From Meira nashicola (Eukaryota; Basidiomycota; Exobasidiomycetes; Exobasidiales; Brachybasidiaceae), in assembly GCA_001600355.1 (NCBI GenBank), contig BCJU01000003.1, positions 2,360,519 to 2,424,518 of the forward strand: a DNA stretch of 64,000 nucleotides, written 5' to 3'. The position numbers and the translations under genes are program-made. Positions 56,639-64,000 of the stretch are shown here, in pieces (position 1 is the first letter of the stretch; every line of letters starts with the position of its first letter). Below the pieces are notes generated by a model. That model was not told the origin of the DNA and made no database searches. It worked only from the letters and a program-made list of their open reading frames with translations.

Positions 56639-57366
56639 TTAATTTTGTGGCAAAAGAGGTGTTCTGTTTAAGTTTTGCATAAATTTGGGTCTTGTTGATA
56701 ATTGTGACATTGCTACTTCATTTGCAGCTTTTAAAATAGCAGTTGGATCTTGTTTAACAGATCGACTTTTTCTTGGCTTGTCTGGTATGTTAGACAAGAA
56801 TCTTTTCTCTGTTGACCTTTCGAAAGATTGACGTTTGACGTCCTTATAATGATCAGCTTTCTGTAAGAATGTATTCAACTTGTTAAAGAGGAGAATGTCA
56901 GCTTGTGAAAGAAGGTTAAGTAGTTTATTTATACTCACTTTTTCACCCTGTAAAGTATTTTTTGCCCTTCGTATAAGAATGTATAAGAATTTCAGTAAAC
57001 AAATAGAAAAAGACAGGAATATGATTGGTCAACATACTTTGCTATACCTTTACGTGTAAATTGCATTTGATATCTTCTTTCCATTTTCCGTTTTGCTCGT
57101 ACTCTTTCTTCGACAGTCTATGAATGAATGTGTGAGTGAAACATGACGTTGAAAGTAAAGATAAGATATATATATAAACCTACTTTGTACTTTTGTACTT
57201 TCTTAATCGGATCTGTAATTCTTCTTGGAGTGTGTTCATTGTGCTTTAGACCATTAGTGATTGAAGTCTCTTTTGTTTTATCTGTATCATCTCCATTCAT
57301 ACCTTGAGCAATAAAAATGGAAGTTAAAGTAATGGTCACGCTGACGAAATTAAAAGAGATAAACAT
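56639..57366 (-). CDS. array protein A: small secreted basic protein
   Basis: Four exons by my splicing: 57366-57184 (183 nt), 57117-57038 (80 nt), 56966-56939 (28 nt) and 56878-56639, giving 176 residues. Introns of 66, 71 and 60 nt start with GTAGGT, GTATGT and GTGAGT. The leader is hydrophobic (about 1-22, SVTITLTSIFIAQG), then a polar linker ends in KVQKYK. The conserved core is EERVRAKRK, YQMQFTRKG, AKNTLQGEK, LNTFLQKAD. The tail has KPRKSR and ends with QLSTRPKFMQNL. No cysteine in the mature part. Unknown family, shared with proteins B-F. The tail resembles that of protein C most. The last acceptor could shift by 18 nt in frame. Confidence 0.72.
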
Positions 57367-57528
57367 TATGAAAAGTGATGGTGTGTGTGTGTAAAAAAAG
57401 ATGAAGAACTGTAGAGGCTCCAAATATTGACATATCAAAGAGCGTCAAAATGCTGTACCAATACACCGCAGGGCGCATATTTGTAAAGGGATAAAAAGAA
57501 TTGCATCATCTGCTATAAGTTTAGATCC

Positions 57529-58317
57529 TCAATCTTGCTTTTGTATAGAAGAAGAAGTTGTTTCGGATTCTGATTTTCTATCTAATTGATAATTGACTGC
57601 CGCATTAGCTGCTCGTATATCACTAACTCGAATGTAAGCAGATAAGGGAACGTAAGTGTTTGTTTTCTTAATCTCTTCTACGACTTCTTTCTTTTTTCTA
57701 ATCCTACTTTTCTTGTTCTTTCCTTCACCTTTCTTTTGTCTTCTAATTATACTACTTGCTCTATCAACTTTTCGTTTATTTTCGTTATAATGCTCAGCTT
57801 TTAATAAGAATGCCCTTAACTATATTTTTAAAGAATCAAATTAGTACCGTTACGATTAGTATATTATCTCCTTTAACACTCACCTTGTCGCCTTCTAAGT
57901 TCTTCTTTGCTCTTTATGGTAGGAGAAAGATTATTCTCAGATAAATAAATAAGAATAAAGAAGACTCACCAAAAATTTATACTTACTCTTCTACACCTTT
58001 TTTGGTGAATTGCTTCTGATATGTTCTTTTACCATGCTTTATTGCTTCGAGTCTCTCTTCATGTGACTGTTTCGAAATAAAGATAGTTGAGAAGTTAAAG
58101 TTCATTGTTTATTCTCAATCATACTCATATCAAATTTATAAAACCTTCTAATTCTTTTCTTATGAGTTGAAGTAGTGGCAAGGTGAAGCGGTCTTTGTGA
58201 TTGATCATCTTTATCTTTTCCTTGTTCATTTGTGCTTGTCCCTTCTGCGTTCTTATAATACAATAACAATAAATTCAATATCAAAATTAAATATAAAATC
58301 AACTTGATTGAAAACAT
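57529..58317 (-). CDS. array protein B: family member with altered first splice site
   Basis: Homologous exons: 58317 to about 58135 (183 nt, as in A), 58066-57987 (80 nt), 57911-57884 (28 nt) and 57819-57529. The leader is strongly hydrophobic (KLILYLILILNLLLLYY), and the core has YQKQFTKKG, AKKNLEGDK and LRAFLLKAE. The tail has a very basic patch (KNKKSRIRKKKE) and IRAANAAVNYQL. At the position where A, C and E have GTRRGT, B reads TTTGAT. A GTATGA ten bases further on (58124), paired with an AAG acceptor ten bases into exon 2 (intron 58124-58057, again 68 nt), would keep the frame and give 193 residues, but a CAG acceptor lies upstream of it. So B is either a decaying copy or one with a shifted intron. 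Confidence 0.5.
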
Positions 58318-58478
58318 AGAGAAAAGCACTATGAAGAATGGTAGAAATAAAGCAAAAAGAAATGACACAAATATCGCATAAAGCCGGAGTAGTTATAAAA
58401 GGTTGAAAGGAGGATTGTTTATTTGACGGGGCAAACATCAAACTTGAGTAAACAGAGTTAAAGCTGTACAAACCTGAT

Positions 58479-59283
58479 CTATTTTGTGCTTTTAAAGAAC
58501 GATTGCTTCTCTTTAGTGGAAGAGGTAGTACCATCTTTCAATTTTTGCATAAATTTAGGCGTAGTTGATAATTGTGAAAAAGCAGCCAAATTCGCTGCTC
58601 TTATACTTGCTGCTCTTATTTCTTCTGGAGATTGAACTTCAGCCTTTTTCTTTTTAGCTTCTGACAAATTCGCTTCTTGTCTCCTCTCTCTAATTTGCTT
58701 TCTATTTTGTTTTTGTCTTTCTCTAAAATGTTTAGCTCTCTTTAAAAATTCGTCCAGCTTTAAAGATATATACATATATATTAGCAAAGATGTCTTTCTT
58801 TTAAGAAAAAATGTACTGAAACTCACCTTAGCGCCTTCTAAAGTTCTTTTTTTCCTTCATGATGACGAGAGATAACTGATAAACAAGTAGGAACTAGAGC
58901 TATTTTATATATATCACTTACTCTGCAATGCCTTTATCAGTGAATTGCTCTTGATATTTGCTTTGATCTCTACGTTTTGCTTTAACCCTCTCTTCAAGTG
59001 TCTATTTATCAAGTAAGAAGGATGCCTGTGTGAAAACTTCGTTTTTAAGATTGCTACAAATTAAACTCACTTTGTATTTCCTTATCTCTTTTATACGGTA
59101 TACTGACCTATCTTTTGGATTTGAACTAGTAGCTACGTTTTTAGATGAATGAGATTGATCAGTAACCCTACCTTCATCTTGATTAATAGCTTGTTTTCCG
59201 TCATTCTTTTCTTTTTTATCCATGCAATGAGCGAAAGAGCTAAAAAGCAAAAGTATATGAAATGCAAGAAGAGGAGAAAACAT
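58479..59283 (-). CDS. array protein C: small secreted basic protein
   Basis: Four exons: 59283-59071 (213 nt), 59001-58922 (80 nt), 58854-58827 (28 nt) and 58757-58479, giving 199 residues. Introns of 69, 67 and 69 nt with GTGAGT, GTAAGT and GTGAGT donors. Signal peptide FSPLLAFHILLLFSSFAHC, then a Lys/Asp/Ser linker ending RKYK. Core: EERVKAKRR, YQEQFTDKG, KKRTLEGAK, LDEFLKRAK. The tail is Lys/Arg/Glu-rich with KKKKAE, then IRAANLAAFSQL and STTPKFMQKL, nearly the same as in A. These shared tails point to a recent common ancestor of A and C. A probable secreted protein of unknown role. Confidence 0.75.
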
Positions 59284-59436
59284 GACAGATAAAGATGGTA
59301 GAGAAGAATATAAAGATTGCTGGAGAAAAATAGAGGTTTCACAAAGACTACACAACCTCCGTTACTACAGTTTGAATTGAATGGGGCGGATAATTGTGTT
59401 TAATCATTTAAACGCCCCTTCTTAAAAAAGTACACA

Positions 59437-60174
59437 TCATAATTGCGCCAGTGCTGCTTTATTTGCCGCTCGTATATCTGCTTCTCTCATCATAATTTGA
59501 GATTCAGTAAGTTTTTTACGTGCAACTTTAGGTTGATTCTGCTGAGATTGGCTAGTTTTAACTTTTTCTAACTTTCGCTTTAGAGCTTTATCTTTTTGCT
59601 GTTCTGATTGTACGAATTTTTTACTTTTATCTTCTTTCGCTTTTTTGGGACGCTTTTGATTGTATATCGATCTTCTTGCTTTATGTTTTTCTGCTTTTTG
59701 AAGAAATTTATTTAACTAGATAAAAAAATAATAAGTATTTTAATCAAATGCTCATGATCATATTTTTTACCTATTCTCACCTTTTCGCCTGTAAGCGTAT
59801 TCTTGGCTCTAAGTGGTAATAAAAAGATCAGCATCTTATGCAAAACGAAATATTGGTCATACGCACTTTTCAATATTTTTATTAGTAAATTGTGCTTGAT
59901 ACTTTCTTCTATGGGCACGACCTGCTTCAATTTTATCGATTTCAGTCTGGGTATGAATATGAATGATTAGCAAAAAAAAAAGGATAGAACAGAATAAGGG
60001 CTCACTTACCCTACTGGCACTAGATTGATTACCGCTTCCCGTACGTTGAACCCTACTCTTCCTCATATGCCCTGTTGTATTTGATTTCTGAACAACTTCA
60101 TTCTCTTTATCGCTCTTATCAAAAGCAAGAGTAGTAGAAAGTGCAAGTAATAAAATGAAATAAAACTTGAACAT
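59437..60174 (-). CDS. array protein D: small secreted basic protein
   Basis: Four exons: 60174-60010 (165 nt), 59946-59867 (80 nt), 59808-59781 (28 nt) and 59715-59437, giving 183 residues. Donors are GTAAGT, GTGCGT (weaker) and GTGAGA; introns of 63, 58 and 65 nt. Signal peptide FKFYFILLLALSTTLAF. Core: YQAQFTNKN, AKNTLTGEK, LNKFLQKAEKHKARR. The tail carries KRPKKAKE and ends with IMMREADIRAANKA plus a few residues. The end matches protein E, so D and E form a sub-pair. No cysteine. Its last exon is not ATG-led, so simple ORF calling would miss most of the protein. Confidence 0.74.
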
Positions 60175-60321
60175 TATGGAACACTGATGGTTGTAATGAA
60201 GATACAAGGATAAAAACGATATTTAAGCGATAATACTACTTTAAGCCCCGAAACTTCAAAGCAACAATATTATGCTAAAAGAACAATGTGTATGTTTAGT
60301 GAATCTTTATTTCAATTGAGA

Positions 60322-61033
60322 CTATACTGCTTTATTTGCAGCTCGTATGTCTGCTTCTCTCATCATAACTTGAGAGTCAGAAAGTATTTTACGTTCTTTC
60401 TTTGAATTGTCTTGCGTGGCAGTAGTAGGAGTAGGTTGAACTTCTTCTGCTTTTCGTTTTGGTGTTTTGACCTGTTGTTTAACTTGGGTTCCTCCAACTT
60501 TACTTTTCTTATATTGCTCTCTTCTCTTTTCTCTGAAATTTTTTGCTTTTTCGAGAAAGATTTGTAACTGATTAAGATGAAGATAAGAAGTTAGTATTAG
60601 GATAAGAAACTTTAAATTTATGCATTCTCACATTTGTACCCGTAAGAGTGTTCTTGGCTCTAAATAAAAGAAAAAGGAACAGTATATAAGTGAAATGATT
60701 GATGATGTGTTTTTGGTTAAACATACATTTTTATATTCTTCTCAGTAAATTGAGCTTGATACTTGCTTCTATATACACGTCTTGCTTTAACACGTTCCGA
60801 TTCCGTCTAGAAGGATACAAAGTCAGAACGAATCATAATATATAAGTGACTTTCTTATAACCTACTTTATATTCTTTGCTTCGATTTGCCGGATATGCAT
60901 GTTTTCGTCCAGTAGGAAGGTTTTGAAAAGATGGAGTCTTGCTAGCACTTGATGTTTGACTAGGTTCTGTATTTGTACTATAAGCAAGCGAACAAAAATA
61001 CAACAAGATAAACATCAACTGCATCTTTAGCAT
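60322..61033 (-). CDS. array protein E: small secreted basic protein
   Basis: Four exons: 61033-60866 (168 nt), 60806-60727 (80 nt), 60659-60632 (28 nt) and 60567-60322, giving 173 residues. Donors are GTAGGT, GTATGT and GTGAGA; introns of 59, 67 and 64 nt. The leader reads LKMQLMFILLYFCSLAYS. Core: ERVKARR, YQAQFTEKN, AKNTLTGTN, LQIFLEKAK. The tail has TPKRKAEE and MMREADIRAANKAV at the very end. Its closest relative is D. The only cysteine is in the leader. Role unknown. Confidence 0.74.
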
Positions 61034-61239
61034 GATTACAGTGATCAGACAAGTATGGTAAGAAGCAAGTTGAATAACAAATAAATATACAAATAATGTC
61101 ACAAATTTAATTAAGTGAATCAGATTGCCTTTGAGCCCCGTAAAGGTCACGAGGTTATACTAAAGATGGCAAAAGGGCGTTCAACACAATCCCCGATAGT
61201 GTTACTACTAAATATTAAAGACATGAAAGTACAAGCACT

Positions 61240-61719
61240 TTATTGTTTTTTACTAGACCATACTTTTGATCCAATTTGCATTGATGCTGCTCTATTGGCT
61301 TTTCGTATTTCTTCTTCTCTACGTTTTTTCGGCATATGAATAATAGTCATTGTACTTTGTTCTTTCATCGATTGTTTTCTTTCATATCGAGCATGTCTTT
61401 GTTGTTTATGATTCTCGTATCTTTTAAGAAACTTTTGTAATGTTTCACCTGTCAATGTCTGTTTTGCTTTTTCAACATTCTTTTTTGTGAATTGTGAATA
61501 ATATTTTTTATTGTTTCTTATTTTTGCTGCTAAACGTTCTTCTTCTGTTGAATACTTTCGTTTCTTTTTCACAGAACTGTCTACATTAATCATACCTGTT
61601 GAAGTCTGAGAAGTACTAGTAGAAGGTAGGTTTGGGACATTTTCATTTTCTTTTATTGTTTTTGTACTAGAAACAGGACAGATAACGAATAAAATGAAAA
61701 GATGAATCTTCAACATCAT
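61240..61719 (-). CDS. array protein F: intronless family member
   Basis: 159 residues in one exon, from the ATG at 61719 (61716 is also possible; TTG precedes them). Signal peptide LKIHLFILFVICPVSS, then a Ser/Thr linker and KKKRKY. The core is continuous: EEERLAAK, YYSQFTKKN, AKQTLTGET, LQKFLKRYENHK, then a basic tail with EEEIRKANRAASMQI. Because it reads straight through all three positions where A-E are spliced, F independently supports their intron boundaries. It may be the intron-free ancestral form, or a copy made through an mRNA intermediate; no poly(A) relic is evident. F is divergent from nucleoside hydrolase 2 across only 218 bp. Confidence 0.78.
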   Translation of the reverse strand: MMLKIHLFILFVICPVSSTKTIKENENVPNLPSTSTSQTSTGMINVDSSVKKKRKYSTEEERLAAKIRNNKKYYSQFTKKNVEKAKQTLTGETLQKFLKRYENHKQQRHARYERKQSMKEQSTMTIIHMPKKRREEEIRKANRAASMQIGSKVWSSKKQ

Positions 61720-61937
61720 CAATTAGCGAATGGTTGACAAGGTATAAAGTAAAACTGTTTTCATCAGGGGCTGTGACAGACAATAAAGTTTGAAACGCAA
61801 ACTTAGACTCCTGAAGCAGGCAGGGTTGTAAAACAAATTGGCGCAATATGCACGGTTCGTTAGGGGGTATGGTATAAATGGTATTCCTGCTGATAAAGAT
61901 ATAACGTTTGTAATAGTTAACCACCATCTCTCACAAT
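61720..61937. promoter_or_regulatory. shared 218-bp divergent promoter, array F / nucleoside hydrolase 2
   Basis: The start codons of F (minus) and nucleoside hydrolase 2 (plus) are 218 bp apart, so their promoters must overlap. TATA-like stretches are tataaatggtat near 61874 and tataaag near 61742. Co-expression is possible but not shown by the sequence. Confidence 0.45.
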
Positions 61938-63669
61938 ATGACAGATCCCACACCAATTATTATAAATTGTGATCCAGGCATAGATGATGTTTTGGCAATC
62001 ATAATGGCTTTAAATAATCCGGAAAAAGTTCAAATAAAAGCAATTTGTTTAAGTTACGGTAATACAACTTTACAAAACGGTCATGATAACATTCTTCGTT
62101 TATTTTCAGTTTTACAAAAGTTCATTGAACAAAATCCTGAAGGAGAAAGAAATGAAGGATTAAGGAAATCGTTGAATGGTAAGAACAATAACATATTATT
62201 AGCAAAAGGTGCTTCTCATCCTATTCAAGGTTTAACATACAATTCATCAGATTATCACGGTAAAGATGGACTTGGAGATATAAGTACTTTACCTGATAAT
62301 CCATGGCCTATTCCAAATTGCATACCAGATCCATTGGTTGGAACACAAAAGACTGCAGATGAAGTCATTCTAGATATTCTCAGAACACATGATAAAAATA
62401 CTGTTAGAATCGTTTCTCTTGCTCCATTGACAAATTTAACGTTAGCTTGGCAAAAAGATCCTGAAACATTTGCAAGGGTTGGAGGCATTTCAGCCATGAT
62501 AGGAAATCTTGATGTTGCTGGAAATGTGAGTGTTTTGCCTGAAAGACAATAGAACTATTAATTATTGACACACCTTTTCATCTTTAGGATACTCCTTCTG
62601 CCGAATTTAATGCGTTTGCTGATCCTTTTGCATTTAGAATTTTATTGCAAGATGCACCTGAACATCAAACTCTTAAACGACTGCCTTTCGATATGTTACC
62701 ATTGGATATCACTAATCAACACAAAGTTCCATTTTCACAACTTTGTAGTGACGGTGTCCCAGATAAGAATATATTGCAGAAATTGTAGGTCCGATAGAGA
62801 ACAAAATGCTAGTAATGTCATATCATTAACTACCTTTATCCCCTTCTTTTCTTTCTCTCTTCAGTATAGCAGCAATCCTTGCTCATCCAAGACAAAGAGC
62901 TAATGCTCGTGCGCCCAAGAATGATGAAGCGTTTGACATGGAAAAGTATGATAATTTTACAGGTAAGTTAAACACATACACTTTTTTCGATCAAAAATGT
63001 GTTTTAACCACTTCATTAAATTTCCACAAAATTGAACAGCGCACGATCCGCTTGCCATGGCACACGTTCTTTTTTGTCCTTCTCCGATCGAACGAAAAGA
63101 AAGTTTGACGGAACATATCGATGAAACAATCTCTGATTGGCACATCAAAACAAGAACATTCGGAATCGAAACTGATGGTTACTTGACTCGCGGAGAATGT
63201 GTGACCGAGTGAGCATGCTTGATCTCAATAAACATTTAAAAAAGTCTATCCTGACATTTTCTTCATATGCTTTAGTCGCAGAAAATATAGTAATGGTAAA
63301 CCATTCACGATCCCGACAGGAACAAATACTGAAGAACCATTAGAAGATGATGGAAGGAATAACTCCGATACAACTTTGAAGATGTGCAAGAGAATAAGGC
63401 ATAACTTCAATTGCCCACTTAGCCGCATGTGCAAGAGATTAAGGCATAAGTTCGAATGTCCACTCAGCCGCATGATCAAGTCGAAGAAAAGAAATCGCGA
63501 AACCAATCTTTCTTCTCCTTCTGATCAGAAGAAAGAAAGGCAAACCACAGCAGATTGTACTGAGAGCGACGACCATAAAAGACCTTTCACAGGGGAATGG
63601 GACGTCGTCATATCTTCACCTGGAGTTGATTGGTTCAAGGACACATTCCTCAAATCCTTGACTTTATAA
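61938..63669 (+). CDS. inosine-uridine nucleoside hydrolase, copy 2
   Basis: Five exons: 61938-62525, 62588-62784, 62865-62962, 63040-63208 and 63276-63669, giving 481 residues; introns of 62, 80, 77 and 67 nt. Two of the four introns (after ILQK and before the DRR segment) match copy 1 exactly in place and phase, so the genes are paralogues. The metal motif reads NCDPGIDD at 10-17; the first Asp of the usual DxDPGxDD is Asn here, while the others remain. RIVSLAPLTNLTLAWQ, AEFNAFADPFA and PLDIT are present. The C-terminal extension is longer than in copy 1 and contains a tandem 15-residue repeat; it ends in the shared WDVVISSPGVDWF block. The second donor is GTAGGT. Activity may be altered. 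Confidence 0.9.
63382..63471 (+). repeat. 45-bp tandem duplication in nucleoside hydrolase 2
   Basis: Two 45-bp units (63382-63426 and 63427-63471) encode MCKRIRHNFNCPLSR and MCKRLRHKFECPLSR, differing at three residues. They lie in the charged C-terminal linker. Copy 1 has no counterpart. Each unit carries two cysteines and several basic residues. Confidence 0.9.
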
Positions 63670-63797
63670 ACCTCAGCCGTTCCTCATAAAAGAATACCAA
63701 CAATATCATTAAGTGACGAAAGATAGACCGATTAGAAGAACTTTGAGTACTGTAGGATTTAGAGAGCAAAGTTAGCAGTATATTCTTGTTTGTTATT

Positions 63798-64000
63798 CTA
63801 CCTCTTCCCACTCACCAAGATTAACAAAATCAACAGAACTAGAACGATGATAATACCATATGTGACGAGCTTTTGCTGTTTTGCCCTATGTTCCGGGAAG
63901 CCATCGAGATCCGCAAGTGGTTAAAAGGGAAAAGGGAGAATGATTGGTAGATGTTCAGCAACATTAAAGGAACATTTTGATTATACAATTAATACTCACC
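63798..64000 (-). CDS. tail-anchored membrane protein, C-terminal exon (partial)
   Basis: The last exon is 63885-63798, preceded by a 114-nt intron (donor GTGAGT at 63999-63994, acceptor TAG), so only base 64000 of the previous exon is inside the window. It encodes 28 residues: a basic/polar lead (AKQQKLVTYG), about 17 hydrophobic residues (IIIVLVLLILLILV) and SGKR at the end. This is the C-terminal anchor of a tail-anchored protein such as a SNARE; the part that would identify it is outside the window. Too little is visible for a name. Confidence 0.55.

Overview
This is a nuclear segment from a fungus, most likely a basidiomycete. The p38-type MAP kinase has the long Hog1-style C-terminus, the introns are short (mostly 58-80 nt, GTRAGT donors), and very large genes such as ATG2, eIF3a and the TFIIIC large subunit are almost intron-free. 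That intron-poor style, together with an AT-rich base composition, makes me favour Ustilaginomycotina (smut relatives and exobasidiomycete-like yeasts), but this is an inference and I do not name a genus.

0-55 kb is a dense run of mostly single-copy cell-biology genes on both strands: HOG1 kinase; an RWD/DUF1115 protein; the TFIIIC B-block subunit; the five-RRM rRNA-processing factor MRD1; a signal-peptide DUF4203 membrane protein; an UNC93-like transporter; a kelch-ectodomain membrane protein; a secreted TRI14-like beta-propeller; a senescence/spartin-domain protein; eIF3a; NAD(P)H glutamate synthase GLT1; a DUF423/TMEM256 protein; a basic secreted protein; a secreted GH45/expansin-like protein; ATG2; an ARF6-type GTPase; and an EDC4/Ge-1-like P-body scaffold. 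Neighbours are arranged in convergent and divergent pairs and there is no operon logic. Translation (eIF3a, MRD1, TFIIIC), trafficking/autophagy (ARF6, ATG2) and nitrogen assimilation (GLT1) are represented by chance neighbourhood.

55-64 kb is different in character. Two paralogous nucleoside hydrolases (two and four introns) bracket a head-to-tail array of six small, lysine/arginine-rich, signal-peptide proteins, all on the minus strand. By manual splicing I find that five of the six share one gene architecture: a signal-peptide exon, an exon of 80 nt, a microexon of exactly 28 nt, and a variable last exon. The sixth is intronless and aligns straight across all three splice junctions. Shared short motifs (YQxQFTxKN, AKNTLxGEK, LxxFLxKA, DIRAANxA) show that they are one family. 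I do not recognise the family, and it is the best candidate here for something undescribed: a tandem family of secreted, cysteine-poor proteins with nuclear-localisation-like basic patches. One member has lost the splice donor at the conserved position.

The right edge holds the last exon of a tail-anchored membrane protein running in from outside the window. I found no tRNA, rRNA, CRISPR, transposon or viral sequence.
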